A DNA stretch of 59,743 bases, from contig JANTQF010000213.1 of the NCBI GenBank assembly GCA_032988165.1, positions 1 through 59,743 on the forward strand. Reading direction: 5' to 3'. The notes under the pieces were generated by a model. It was given only the letters and a program-made list of their open reading frames with translations. It did no database searches and was not told the DNA's origin. This document shows positions 1 through 11,890 of the stretch, piece after piece. Position 1 is the stretch's first letter. Every line of letters starts with the position of its first letter. The DNA comes from Emmonsiellopsis sp. PD_33. Taxonomy: Eukaryota > Ascomycota > Eurotiomycetes > Onygenales > Ajellomycetaceae. The position numbers and the translations under genes were made by a program.

Positions 1-27
1 CCCTCCTCCTCCCTCACTCACTTAGCC

Positions 28-543
28 TTATACCCCTTCCTCCCCCACCGCCTTCCCATCAATCACCACCTCCTTCGCCGGCTGCACCGTCACAAACATC
101 TTCGCCGTCTCCGTCTCACTCGGGTTTGTCCACTTATGCATCGTCCCCCTCTGCACAAACATATCCCCCCTCTTCAACACCCTCTCCTCCCCGGAATCCA
201 ACTCCAGCACAAGACTCCCCTCAATAATAACGCCACAGTCCACACTAATAGTCCTATGCATGGGCGTCGAGCATCCCGGCCCCAGATCGAAGGTGCGCAC
301 GATGGTGCCGTTCTCAAGCACGATTCCAGGAGGGTTTTCGATGGCGTTTTGGTAGGTTTTTAGGTCTGCGTCGTCGGTTATGTTGTGCGGGAAGCTGGCC
401 GAGGCGTAGATTGTGGCTAATTCAATAGCCACACCGGGGAAGCCGTAGGGGGTGGGGGAATCGGGGACGGCGGTGGAGAAGACGGATTGCCCTGTCGTGG
501 GGCTGTTGGTGGTTATGTAGCGTTTGGGCGGGTCGGTGGCCAT
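28..543 (-). CDS. Small cupin-domain protein, 171 aa
   Basis: A single-exon gene encoding a one-domain cupin. The conserved barrel lies at about residues 85-160. A histidine in the stretch PMHRTISVDCGVIIEG is followed by the typical glycines, and the second cupin motif reads RGDMFVQRGTMHKW, which supplies another histidine; together they look like a metal-binding cupin core. There is no signal peptide or membrane segment, so it is probably cytosolic. Small fungal cupins of this kind often lie near secondary-metabolism or catabolic genes, but none is seen here, so the substrate cannot be named. The start is the only reasonable ATG and the frame ends in TAA at 28-30. The 3' side is close to the window edge, so its downstream neighbour is unknown. 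Fold assignment is secure; function is open. Confidence 0.85.
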   Translation of the reverse strand: MATDPPKRYITTNSPTTGQSVFSTAVPDSPTPYGFPGVAIELATIYASASFPHNITDDADLKTYQNAIENPPGIVLENGTIVRTFDLGPGCSTPMHRTISVDCGVIIEGSLVLELDSGEERVLKRGDMFVQRGTMHKWTNPSETETAKMFVTVQPAKEVVIDGKAVGEEGV

Positions 544-1190
544 GGCTTCTTTGGTTGGGGGTGATGTTTTATTGGACGTTTTTTTTTTCTTTCTTTGTCG
601 TTATTCTTTGGATGAAGGCAAGGCGAAGAAGGTTTCTCCCCCGCCTCCTCTCCTCGGGCTTCGTGGGTTTATATACATTACAGTTCAGTTCTGAAACACC
701 CCGATGAAGCTAAAATAAGCGGGTTCCCCCCCCTCCCACCTTATCTTTTTGTTTTCACCCCTCAGCCCTTCAGCTCGCTAACCGGGGTCGACACTGACCG
801 GAACCTTTCGTACATTAATTGCAGCTTCTTGCTAATCATTTTTACTGGGGTACAACCGTGCAAGAGGACCAGGGAAATAATATCTTTTCTGCTTATTCTT
901 GTCCGCTACGGGTGCATGGGTTTCATAGTTAGATATGTACGGTTCGATGGGATCTGACGGATAATCGCCTGGTTGCTCAGGTGCGGGGGGATTTTAGGAT
1001 TTGTAGAGCTTAGGTGGCGGAGAACGATCCACAGTATAATCCGGCTCTTCGTTTATTTGGCTTCTGCTTGGAATGGGATGCTAGCTAAAATGTGGTTACA
1101 TTTTCAAGTTAATGACTTTTAGCTGCCCCAAGAGCTTGGAGGTTATGGCTAGCGGATGCACTATCAGTATTCATCATGTCTCCGAGGCTG
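544..1190. promoter_or_regulatory. Upstream region of the cupin gene
   Basis: No gene seen. It has normal base composition with pyrimidine/purine-rich tracts near the start codon and a TATA-like stretch around 670-678. It grades into AT-rich DNA after about 1190. Confidence 0.35.
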
Positions 1191-4100
1191 AAAATAAGCC
1201 GCCTGTTCTTCGGAACTGGTTATAGTTCTATATAGTAAATAGGAAATCTACAGCTGTTCTACATAGGTAATTCATAGCTGTTCTATAGGACATCCGCGGC
1301 CATTCTATATAACTACAAGTTCCAGTTTACAGCACTGTGCATCCACATGTCACCTTTTTATTCATCAAGCTATCCCTTAGCAATTCAAAGTCATGTGATC
1401 AATTGGAGTCCTATGTTAAGGCCTATAAGGCCTGTATAAGGCCTGAACTGAATGAAAAATAACCTTAGAGATCAAAAAAAGCCCCTAACCTGCTACAGAA
1501 TGAGATGTTGTAGGGTAAGCCTATAAAATATTAGATTAGAAACTAAAGAATAGAACTTTATAATTAAGAATTATCTATCTCTTCCTCTTTAAAGACCTTA
1601 TAGAAGATTCATTAGTATTACTATTAGAAGAAGAAGAAGCATTCTTAGTATTAAAGTTCTTCTAGTTATTATTAGAGGAGGTAATAGAGATCTCACCTCC
1701 TAAGTTTGAATCTTCAGAAGACATCAAAGATTTAGCATCAGATAGAGATAGACTCAGAGAGTATAATCTCTTCTTTTCCTTTAAAGACCTTATAGTTTAA
1801 CCTAGTATATATAGAGATAGCTTACTTAATGTAATATCTTTACTATTTTTTCTTTTTCCTTTATTAGTATCCACTCTCATATCTCCTCCATTTTTAGTGA
1901 TAGATAGTGATACAAGTAGAGATCTTAATAGAATTAATAGAGGTTTATTAGTAAAGAAGGTAGCAATCTGAGAGGTACTTGAGGTTATAGTGATAGAGAC
2001 TTTATACTACTTAATAGCTCTATCACTGGAGGAAAGAAGAAGCAAGTCAGCAAATATAAAGTAAAAGACTAAGTAAGAAGACATACTAAATAGAGATCAC
2101 TAAGCTAGCAGGGCTAGAGCTAGAGATAATAAAGACACTAATATTATCTAAGTAGGTAAATTACTTGATGATCATAATAAGAGATCTCTTCCTTTTATGA
2201 GTAAAAAACCTAATAATATTACTACTAATAGAAATTAAATTCTCAATACACAGTAGGAGGATATGACTCTAACATGGAGATCCTAGAAAAATGTAATAAA
2301 TATTAAAGACTCTAAACTTAGAATATTTATCATTATTATAGCTCTTATAAATCTTAATGATGATCTTAAAAATATAATCAGAATAATCAGTAAGTATATT
2401 ACAGTAAGTAATATAAATAATAATAATAGATAAAGATAGACTATTAGAGCTAATATTAATTTCTATATACTTAGAAGAATCAACAGCCTCAGAGCCTAAC
2501 TGAGGACAAAAAGATGAGATTATCATAATAATATTAGATATAATAATTATATTAGTCACAGGAACATACTTCACAGCTAGAGTGCTCTCAGTCTGAATGA
2601 ATATATTCTCTATAAAATTCAGCTAATTAAGATTATAGATCTAAAGTACTATAAGTAGCTTTAGCTCAATTTTGAGACTCAGGATGTTATAAAAAATAGT
2701 AGGAGTAATAAAGCTATTAACCTTAATATTTCTATTTAATGAAATATGGCTGCTAAGATTAGTGATGATAAAACTACTAAAGATAAAGATATAAGTCTGA
2801 GGCTAAGACTAAGATATTATAAGAAAGATAGAAAGATATAATAAATTTAATAGAAAGCTAAAAAAAAAAAGTAAAGAGGCTAGATATAGATATTAAAATT
2901 AAAAATAAAAAACTTTAGAATAAATCATATTATTTATAATCTAATAGTAATTCACACTATTTATAAGTATTAAGATCTAATAGCAATCTATAGCATGTGA
3001 AAGAGCAATATAGAGCTAATCATACAAGAAAACTAAATCTTAGAGATTAATTTTAATATAGCTGAGTAATTAACCTTGTGATTTGTTAATTATCATCACA
3101 AAAGCAGGTCATATAGGAAACTAAAACTAAACTATTATAACTATAAAATCCTCTATATTACTTGATAATTTAATTTAATATAGAAGCTGTATCTCACTAT
3201 TAAACAGCCTACTATTTAATTAGACCTTTAAATACCAGAATGAATAAGCAAGAAGAATTATATGGAATTCATTATAAATATTATACTATAGGTTCAGATT
3301 ATACATACACATAAAAGATATATCTCATTTAATTTATAGAATTAAAGGCTGAATTAATAGAGCATTCTAAGTATATATAAATTTCTATGTAATCTCATAG
3401 TGTTAATCATCATTTTATTTACTCATATTAACTAATAGATATTTAATAGACTTACTAGGTAGATAATTTAGAAGGTTCTCATTAAGCTAAATAATAGTAT
3501 TATTAGTGGGCATGAGGATCATCTGACCTTAAAAGTAACTCCTCTGATGAAACTAATTCTATAGATTTAGATATACTCAATTAATAAACTTATTAATCTT
3601 AGAGGTTTAGTATAGCTTAGAGGGGATTAACTGATAATCCTAAAGAGTTACATCATATAATATATTAATTAATCAATTTATAAAGAATCTATCTTTAGAG
3701 ATAGCAGTTGAGAGGCACATATTCTAATAAAGATAGAGCATATAGAGGAAGAATTAAATCTTAGTACATTACATGCAGGCATCTACAGTGTCATCTCATA
3801 TATTATAGAGAATAATAGGCAAGATCTGCTGAAAGTCACCACTAAAGATAGTTAGAATATCACTAAAGTTATTGCCATTCCCAGGCAAATTAGCTTAGAG
3901 ATTATAAAGAGTTTAATTAACTACATTAAAGATATAGTAGTGAGTCATTAGAGTCTCATCCTAGATGATAAGGAAGGTTCAGTGAAGAAGCTCAGTTAGC
4001 TAAATACTACATAATATATTGCAAGTCAATATAGGCAAGATGTCAATAAGAATATAGAAGTACTTATAGGTAATATAATTACTAAGAAGAAGCTGAGCAG

Positions 4101-7100
4101 CAATACTTATATTAATAATATAAAGTACAATCTGATTCAGAAATTATAGGTAATTAGTAAGAATATTATAGATAAATATCTTACTTATTTTATTAGAACT
4201 ATTAAGAAAGAACATCATATTATAGAAGTTAATATCTAAAGCTATAAGAATAGTATTATAAATTAAATACTAATTTACATTAAACTGAGCTTTATATTTC
4301 TCAGCTCTAGCAACTAGCATCTAACAGTCATAAGTAAGCTTCTGTGTGATTAGGAGGTTACTATCCTCCTCTAGCTCCTACCCATAATGTAGCTCTGGCA
4401 GGCCCTAGATTTGAATATCCTCTAACTTAAAGTTCTTCCAGATAAGCCTCTTTCAGATAAGATAAAGCTTATAGTTAATAGCTAACTCATGAAGAATCCA
4501 GTCATCAGATAGATTATAAAAATAGACTTTAAGAATAAAGTTCAGATTATTAGTAAATAAGATTAAAAAATAAACTCAGATGTTAGTAACAGATAGTAGG
4601 TTAGTATAGATAATAATAAATATTAATATTCTCTAAAGTACCCTTTCAGTTTTCATCTTCAAAGCCTCCTTAAAGGTATATTCTTACTCATTATCATACT
4701 GAATGATGCCTCTTGCATAGCAGGCCTTCTAGAAAGTATTCTGTCTAATGTCAGCAACTATTAGTAGATTATTAAAAGATTTAGACTCCCTTAGAATAGT
4801 GAGTAAATAGTACAAGTAGTATATATCATCATGAAAAGACATAAGAGGGTATACCTACTCTATAATATTACTAATAGAATGCTTCTTCCAGTGCTTCTAA
4901 CACAGATTCTTTAAGTCCTAGGTAAAATGATATGATATGTCATGGTATAGATAGATAGACTCAGAATTATCATAATTATACTTAAAGAAAGCAAGTAGGT
5001 AAGATGTCTAGCTGTCAAGATAGTTAAGAGTAACCTTATAGAGCTTCTTAGGGTTATACATGACATAATACCTGCCTGGAAGGTAGATGATAAAGCCTAT
5101 ATTCTTAGAGTAATAATTCTCTATACTAAAGCTCAGAGCTTATCAGGCTATCTCAGTACAATTAATATAGTGATCTAGGTAGTACTCATGAATCTCATTA
5201 TTACCTACATTAAAACTAATGATAGCACAGTCAGAACCCTTTTTAATATATTTATAGAGATATTTAATTATAGAGATGTCAACACAGCATTTAATATTAA
5301 TATGAGTTTTATACCTCTAAATTAAGTAAAAGTTATAAGGGATGATCCATTCATTACTAACCTCAACAGAGCTAATCTTATCTGAGTTATAGGTAAAGTG
5401 ATAGCTGCTCTCATAATAATAGTACTAAGAATATTATAATTAGTAAATAGTTGTCTCCTTAGTGAAAGGCTTAAGAAACTACTTAATGCAATGAACCTCA
5501 CTATTAATATCTCTCTTATAATAGAGAGTATTAGAGTTGAAATATAAATTATAGAGCTTATATAGTAGCTATTTAATAATGATATTATAGAGTAACTACT
5601 CTTCTAGCCTCTCAGAATCTAGTATTTCAGCAGACATAATATTATCTATCTTCTCAATAAAATACAAGTCATCTTTTAGCCAGTATAGAATGTAAGAGTA
5701 AGGTAGTCCTTTCTTTTAATACTCAATCATCTGAATGTAAGTAATATATTTACTCAGAGTATTACTTTTAATCTTATAAAGCAGGGCTTGATTCTTCATA
5801 TTGAAGACCCTAGTAATTAAATTGAGCTGATTATTTTAATACTATATAGACTCTCTATTATCATTATAGAGAAGCTCAGACTGAATCTCTTCTTACTTAG
5901 AGTTCACAGTGAAGATAATAAATAGAGTAGGCTTGTAGAAGTGACACATTAAAGTTATGAAATCCTAATAAATATTTTAATGATAATAGAATCCTCTAAT
6001 AAATTAAGTAGGTAGTATACTACAATTAGTATTACTAATATTAGTGTTATTCTGCATTTAAAGCCAGGAAGAGCTGTAGAGATCTATATGAAGCTTCAAC
6101 TAATTATAAAGATAAAATTTAAGTTTAAAATTATTAATAGTCAGTCATATGTTCAGCAGCTACTACTAGAAGAGAAACTGACTGTGATAAGGAAGGTTAA
6201 AGAAATCAGTATGAATATAAAGCTGATAATAATAGAACTAAGTAATGATTAGATTCTTATACTTGCAAGATGTGCCTAGAAAATAAAAAGCTAGTTAGTA
6301 AATTAAAATATCAAGATATATATAAGGTAGAACTAACCTTTAGCTGTCAAACTACTTAGAGTTATATAATATAAATAGCTAAATCCTCTAGTAGGGTAGA
6401 ACAGGGCATACACCAAAGAAAAGAAAAGAAGATACTGAAAATAAATGAAGATGTAAGAGTAAGCTATTAAATCTGATATAAAGTTTATTATTATGAATTC
6501 TAAAGAAAATCTCATAAAATTTAAAGCTAGATTATCCTCTTAAAGTCTCTAAAGTACAATCTGATAGCTTGATAGGTCCTTAGTAATAGAAGCCTGATGA
6601 AGATAGAGACACACATCTCTATAACTAATATTAGAGAATTTATGAGTTATATTAGGTATGAACAGGATGAGCTTATTAATAATAGTAGATAAATTATAAT
6701 AATACCCCTCATTCTTATTTAACATGAAATGAAGAGAAGAATTCAGATATAAATAAAAAGATCTATTAGTATCATCATGTAGAATATTCTTAGCCTAACA
6801 GAGGATGCTAATAAAGAGATTATTCAAATAAATATAGGCATCAAGTAAGGTAATAATCTCATACTATCTGGGCTTGAAATTCTAACTCTAAATGTGATTC
6901 TAAGCAGCCTCCTGAGAATTAAGAAAATAAAGCTGAGTAAAAGTAGTAGAGCTCATACTCACCTCTAATAACCTTATTATGTGATAGATATTATCCTGAA
7001 CCTGCATGATATATAGATACTTACTAGCTAAAAGATGAGAAGAGGATTTAAAATTAATAGAGGCAAATAATAATAATAAATTCATTAAATGTATATTCTA

Positions 7101-9090
7101 GAAGAAGAAAGATAATAGCTCATAAGCTCTAGAGAAGAGAGAGTAAATAATAGACTCTTTAATAGATTTAAATATAGAAGAAGAAGTAAAGATAACCTTC
7201 TCATTCTTACAGTAATTAATGTAACTCTAAGAATGTTTTATCTTAAGTAACTTAGAAGTCTAGAATAAAGTACTACATGTAGGATAGGCCCTATCTATAT
7301 GCTTAAGATTCAGAGGTTCCCAGTGAGTAATATTAGATAATAATGTGAGAATAAATGAAATACTAGGTATAAAGCAGGCAGGATATCAAATAATATCTAT
7401 ATTAACTATTAGAAGATTATTGAAATACTAAAGATAGATATTATAGATAAGATATGAAAAAGCATTCTAAGACCCTCTATTATTATAACAGTTCAGATAA
7501 TAACTGAACTGGCTGTTAGAGAGAGGTTTAAAATTATAATCTTTACAGTAATAAATAACAGTAACACTCTAATAGTTCTAATAGTATCTCTTATAATGAT
7601 TTAATAAAGAAACTCTATATATAATACACTTAATAATTACTTCAGCTTTAACCTTCTTCTTACAGGCAGTGCAATGACTACTTCAGCAGTCAGATAGAGG
7701 TTTAAAGTCACAGTCAATATAGAGTAGAAGTATCTAAGTAATAGTAATAATATTAGATCTAACTAGAGCTCTATAAGTAGCTTGATATTTATTATAATAC
7801 TTATAATAAGAGTTCAGAAGCTGGCAATGATAATTTAAGTAAATATAACTCTCATTTGAGGTAGATTTAGAGGAGATAGATACTAAAGAAATAGTTACTC
7901 TAATTAAACCTAGACATACTGAACATCAGATATATTAAAAATCAATAATATATTACTTATGGCAGCTATTATAGGTATAATAAGAAATAAGAGTCTGAAC
8001 TAATAATAGCATGAAATTTAGAGAGGTTTTAGATATAGAGACTGAAGGAGAAGAAGATACTGAATTCATCATAAAGAGAATAGAAAATAAAGAAATTTAG
8101 AAAGACAGAGTAATAGAAGATATAATAGTAAAAAGTAAGAAGTAATATTTAAATGAAGATAAAGTAAGATAGATAAAGATATAGATGATAAAAAGTATAG
8201 AAGATAGTAAATAATAAAAGAGACTAATAAAGAGTAATAAATAATAGAATATATATATATATATTAAATGAAGATATTAATAAATTTAATTTAAAATAAC
8301 CCTATAAATCTTATAATCTTATGAATGAAACCAACAATTCAATGCTAATACTAAGAATATAGAGAGATAATAGTCTAAAAATAAAAAGAGAAAAGAAATT
8401 AGTAGTGAACAATTAAAAAGTGGAATCTATAGAGAGAGTATGTAGTATATAGATATTTAGAGAATGTCAGAATTAATAAAGATAATAAAAGAGATAATTA
8501 AAATATTAATTCATCTTATATATCTAATGATTACAGATCTTATACTTAGTCTATTATGATAATTAAGTAGACACAGCAGATAAGAAAGAAACAGACTATA
8601 TAGGTAGCATCAGAATAACTAATAAAATTATAGAGATAGACTATACTGATACTACTAGTATAGTAGTAGATCATACTAGTAATACTGATCTAGTAAATAA
8701 AATAAAAATAAATAGTATTATAATAATCAACTAAGTAGCCTCATCTACCCACTTAGACCTCAGAATGTTAATGAAATTAATAGAAAGCCTGGAACCTGAG
8801 ATATTATTAAGAATATTATAATAAGAGATGCCAAAAGAATCTTAAATAACCACTGAAGGTAGTAAGAAAATAGATGAACTAAAGGTTAAGTAGTACTCAG
8901 AAAGTAGTAGAGGATGCTCAGTAGAGAGAATAAACATGGCAATAGTACAGACATATAAGATATATATATATAGTAAAGAGGTGGAACATGTAGGATATTA
9001 AGGATAGAAAGAAAGGAGAAGGTTAGGGTAGAGGGACTAAAGTGCACCATATAATCAAAAGATGGTGAGCAAAAGGACACTAAAATATGA
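1191..9090 (-). mobile_element. RIP-degraded Helitron (AT-rich block)
   Basis: Composition changes abruptly to very AT-rich, with CpG almost absent and TAG/CTA triplets everywhere, as expected when CpA is converted to TpA on both strands. No frame stays open, yet the minus strand reads in order as the parts of a Helitron RepHel protein (see the pseudogene inside it). The borders are where base composition changes, not mapped termini: I could not identify the 5' TC end or the 3' CTRR end with its hairpin. The left part (1191-2900) holds short direct repeats, such as two near-copies of a CTGTTCTA-type sequence at about 1250-1290 and three AAGGCCT units at 1419-1443. It may be the 3' tail or a second nested element. 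Helitrons move by rolling-circle replication and are common in Eurotiomycete genomes. Confidence 0.8.
2950..5990 (-). pseudogene. Helitron RepHel remnant (Rep + PIF1-type helicase)
   Basis: Reading the minus strand and ignoring stops, family motifs appear in the right order. At 5940-5881, KPTLFIIFTVNSK matches the Rep N-terminal block. At about 5735-5625, a KKGLPYSYILYWL block corresponds to the two-histidine Rep motif (both His now Tyr). At about 5345-5225 comes INIKCCVDISIIKYLYKYI, the conserved KYxYKYI region. At 4738-4690 KACYARGIIQYDNE matches the linker typical of Helitrons. The helicase follows: a destroyed Walker A (FFLNSSNKISKI, 4214-4178), Walker B (LII-stop-DETLM, 3978-3941), FSGDFQQILPII (3849-3811), INKSQG (3094-3065) and LYIALSHA (3016-2993). 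Several stops sit exactly where the family has Trp or Gln, as TGG to TAG and CAG to TAG changes would give. The protein is certainly dead. Further N-terminal sequence to about 8000 is too damaged to read. Confidence 0.88.
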
Positions 9091-9213
9091 GTATTTTACT
9101 GATGTTTCCTCACTGAGATACTGTTCTGCCAACCCAACTGAGAACATACATATATGATAGGTGGCTTTGTGGATGTAGGAATTAGGGAGTAGGCAACATG
9201 GGGTAGGCAATTA

Positions 9214-9232
9214 GGGGGGGGGGGAGGGGGGG
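9214..9232. repeat. Poly-G run beside the Helitron block
   Basis: An 18-of-19 guanine tract interrupted by one A. It lies between the AT-rich element and the 3' end of the coiled-coil gene remnant and could form a G-quadruplex on the plus strand. Confidence 0.6.
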
Positions 9233-9244
9233 TATCCCATTGCA

Positions 9245-10330
9245 TTACAATGACAAGAGCAGAAGTGGTCCCATCATTCCTTCGCATTGCTGCACTCCCG
9301 CCAGAACGTAGCACACAACTGTACTAGCTTGTTTGTCTTCCAGCTCCTGGGGATTATCAAGTTCCTCAAAGTACTCCTCATGGGCCTGCTCCACCTTCTC
9401 CGGAACACCATCCCTTACAAACATGGTGGCTCGTCTATTTATGACGGAGATAGTGTCCCTATCTCCATGGCGGCCTAGAAATAATATTAGTTATCTGCTG
9501 GGGGTAGAACTAAAGAAGTAGATGGGTAACTAGAGGTTATATGGGGGGGTACGGTGGCGTGTTATAACCCGGGTTAATAACTATAACTTACTGCATACTA
9601 TTATATCAGCATAGCCAAGTCCATAAATGTTCTTGAGGGTACGGGCGTCAGTCCTCATGCCTCTCTCATACAGGAAGGCATCTGTGACTGCCTCTCCATG
9701 GTGGGCTGCTGCGTTGCCACTGTTTATCACTCGGTTGTCCGCGGCCTCATCCCGTTTGAAGATCTCTAAGAACCGGTTTCGAATCTGCCTATACCCTTCA
9801 CTCTGTATGGATAGTTCACTCAATGTCTCCCTCAGATCGGAAATTTCGTCCTTCAAATTTCCAACTTCATTCTTGGTGTCCTTACCCTCTTTTGTCACGG
9901 CTTCAACCTGTTCCTTGAGGCGTTCAATGTCGGATTTGTTTGTGTCAAGTTCTGTTAGAAGTTGTAGGCCCGTCTCATTTCCGTATGCTAAGTTCGCCTC
10001 CCGTTGTCTGTAACCAGCTGCCTCCATTTCTGTGTTGATCGCCTACTTCGCGGATTCCTTGATGTCCTCGGTGGTGGATGTTGTCGTCGTGTGTACAACT
10101 AGTACTTCGGTTTCTGCGGCCTGTCAAGGAACACATCATCAGTGATAGCTACTAGTACTCGCAATAGAGATGGTGGTTACTCACGATTCTTCGAGACGTA
10201 TGACATCGTCAATTTGCGCCTACGGCCAAAGCTACTATCTAAGAACTGAATGTTGATGGCCTCTGAACTTGATGATGAAGAGATCAGTGGAGATTCAGGC
10301 AATGCTAATGCTTATCCAGCTTCCCGGCGT
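9245..10330 (-). pseudogene. Fungal coiled-coil protein, decaying copy
   Basis: A good frame runs from ATG at 10027, with one intron (donor GTAAGT at 9591, acceptor at 9475) and a stop at 9245-9247, giving 221 aa. It holds a coiled coil (about residues 20-80) and a conserved-looking block (RNRFLEIFKRD, AAHHGEAVTDAFLYERG) of the kind seen in uncharacterised fungal proteins. It is probably not intact. Upstream of the ATG the same frame stays open to a good acceptor at 10121 except for one TAG at 10043-10045, where CAG or TGG is likely to have stood. A still earlier exon-like stretch (10185-10321) matches the frame at 16443-16571 but joins out of frame. Transitions of the C-to-T and G-to-A type suggest RIP leakage from the adjacent Helitron. 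Function unknown; a short functional version from ATG 10027 cannot be excluded. Confidence 0.5.
10191..10321. repeat. Diverged direct repeat, copy A
   Basis: About 130 bases match 16443-16571 in the same orientation, starting TCGAGACGTATGACATCGTC. Differences are mostly transitions, with a 3-base insertion and a 1-base deletion. On the minus strand both copies read as PLISSSSSSEAI followed by a MSYVS segment, so this is probably a shared N-terminal exon of a duplicated gene. Confidence 0.8.
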
Positions 10331-10811
10331 CAACCTCCATGCTTCAATCCTCAGTATCGGTTCTGGTTTTTTTCGCTTTGTTCCGAGCACCTCTTCCCAT
10401 TTTGATGACGTAAATTTGTGATCGAACTTTAATGAGTTTGTATTCAGGTTCTTTAAATTCTGATTTGTTGCAACTTTGCGGGGTTCGGGAGCTGAGTGAA
10501 TAGCTATCATACCTAGGCATGACCCTAGGGGCCTGACATCAAGCATACTATGAGAGGGCAGGGTAATTCGACATCGAGGAGGATGATTGAAGAGAAAGAA
10601 AAGAGAAACATTTTATGTTTTTACGGTTCGTTCATATTATCATTAGCTATTAATTATTACTATTAGACATTATCCACAGCACATTATCAAACGTCATACC
10701 GATCATTATCATCACCGTTCCCATATGGACATAGTCGGTGTGAATGAATACTCAACGCAGCTTGAATTTCCCTCCCAAAGCCATCCCTCAAAAAGGAATC
10801 TCTCCAACCCC
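10331..10811. other. Intergenic, no gene recognised
   Basis: An 83-codon minus frame at 10295-10546 overlaps repeat copy A and has no recognisable domain. The rest is the 3' flank of the membrane-protein gene. Confidence 0.4.
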
Positions 10812-11539
10812 CTAAGATGTGGTACTACCAGCTTTCCCCGCCATCCCCCTCTCCAATTCAATCTCAGCCACAGCACCCTTCTTCGCCTTGCGCCAGGCAT
10901 GGGTAATCGCACACGCATATCCAAAGTAAACAATGTACAGGATCGAGAGGAACCACGAAAGCACCGAATGCGTCCACCACAGTGCATCCCACGGTTTCGG
11001 GCGGGTGATCTCAGCACACATATCCGCCATCGGGCTCAATACCGCTACCGTCACCCAGATGCCCATCATCAGGAGGTTCAGAATCAGCGCCGCAACGGGG
11101 TGCAGCCGGTTGGTTGCGAAGAGGTAGAGGTGCATTGGCAGGTGGACCGTGTCTGCCGCGACGCCGAGGAATACGGTTGTTATTACCGTTCTATTTTTTT
11201 TTGAATGATAAGTATATGTCCGGCCAGTGTCTTTCAAAATGATAACCTCAGAATACTTGACTCTGTAGATGGAATCAAAACTCACGAGCTGCAGCCATAG
11301 TCATAGCCTTTGGACCAATAGATTGGCGAACTGGGGTACTGGATGCCCTGTTTTTCGTATATGGAGGTGTAGATGCATATGGCTATTGTGATGACCCAGG
11401 AAAGGATTACGAGGGCAGCGATGGGCAGGAGAAATGCTGGGCCGATGAAGGGGTATTTTGCCCACCAAGATGGCTGGCCGTGGGGTTTGAGGAGCTGCAT
11501 AGCTATTTCGAGGTGGAATGGAGTGAAGCGATGGATCAA
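10812..11539 (-). CDS. Predicted four-span membrane protein, 210 aa
   Basis: Two exons, 11539-11286 and 11190-10812, joined by a GTGAGT donor and an ATAG acceptor, give an uninterrupted 210-residue protein. There are about four hydrophobic spans (residues 32-57, 86-108, 117-138 and 157-181), with a basic-acidic C-terminal tail after the last one. The layout resembles small fungal MARVEL-like or hypothetical four-span proteins. No catalytic motif is visible and I do not recognise a named family. A downstream in-frame ATG at residue 14 is a possible alternative start. The MULE begins about 350 bases upstream of the start codon, so its promoter has been displaced or replaced by transposon sequence. 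The frame itself shows no RIP damage although it lies between two RIP-damaged elements. Confidence 0.75.
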
Positions 11540-11865
11540 GGAGGTGTGATATATCGCAGTTTTTTGAGGATGGAGTGTTGGAGGAGAGAAGAAGAGCGAA
11601 TGCCTGTGAATTTATAGATGCGCGGCAATTCTTCTTGATCATTCCAAGGTTGCCAACAGCTATTCTTCCATGTCAAGCTCCGGGATGCTTCAAGCTGTTT
11701 GCTCTTGCTGAAGTAAATATGCCGTGTGGCCAAGCATTGAAAGTGGCTGAGCATAGCGTCAAACTTGCCAGCAAATGTTTTTTTTAGAACGAGCTCTTGC
11801 TTGGGAGAAAGCGATTGGCCCCCAAATCTGGGGATCAACAATGATTTCACCCAGAATCAACCGGT
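11540..11865. promoter_or_regulatory. Truncated upstream region of the membrane-protein gene
   Basis: About 350 bases lie between the start codon and the MULE terminus. Only short overlapping frames are present and none is convincing. Confidence 0.35.
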
Positions 11866-11890
11866 CCCCGAGCATGTCGCATGCTCGGGG
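11866..11890. repeat. Perfect hairpin at the MULE left edge
   Basis: Arms CCCCGAGCATG and CATGCTCGGGG (11 bases each) enclose a 3-base loop TCG. The right arm overlaps the first base of the MULE terminal repeat. The same hairpin is not present at the right edge. Confidence 0.85.

Noticed and set aside
2269..2574. 101-codon minus frame within the AT-rich block
   Set aside because: Ile/Ser/Tyr-dominated composition is what RIP-damaged AT-rich DNA gives by chance; no motif beyond the helicase end was recognised.
8886..9314. Short minus frames at the right edge of the Helitron block
   Set aside because: Low-complexity composition, and one runs through the poly-G tract; no domain.
10725..11204. 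159-codon plus frame
   Set aside because: Antisense shadow of the membrane-protein gene, whose minus-strand exons have splice sites and membrane spans.
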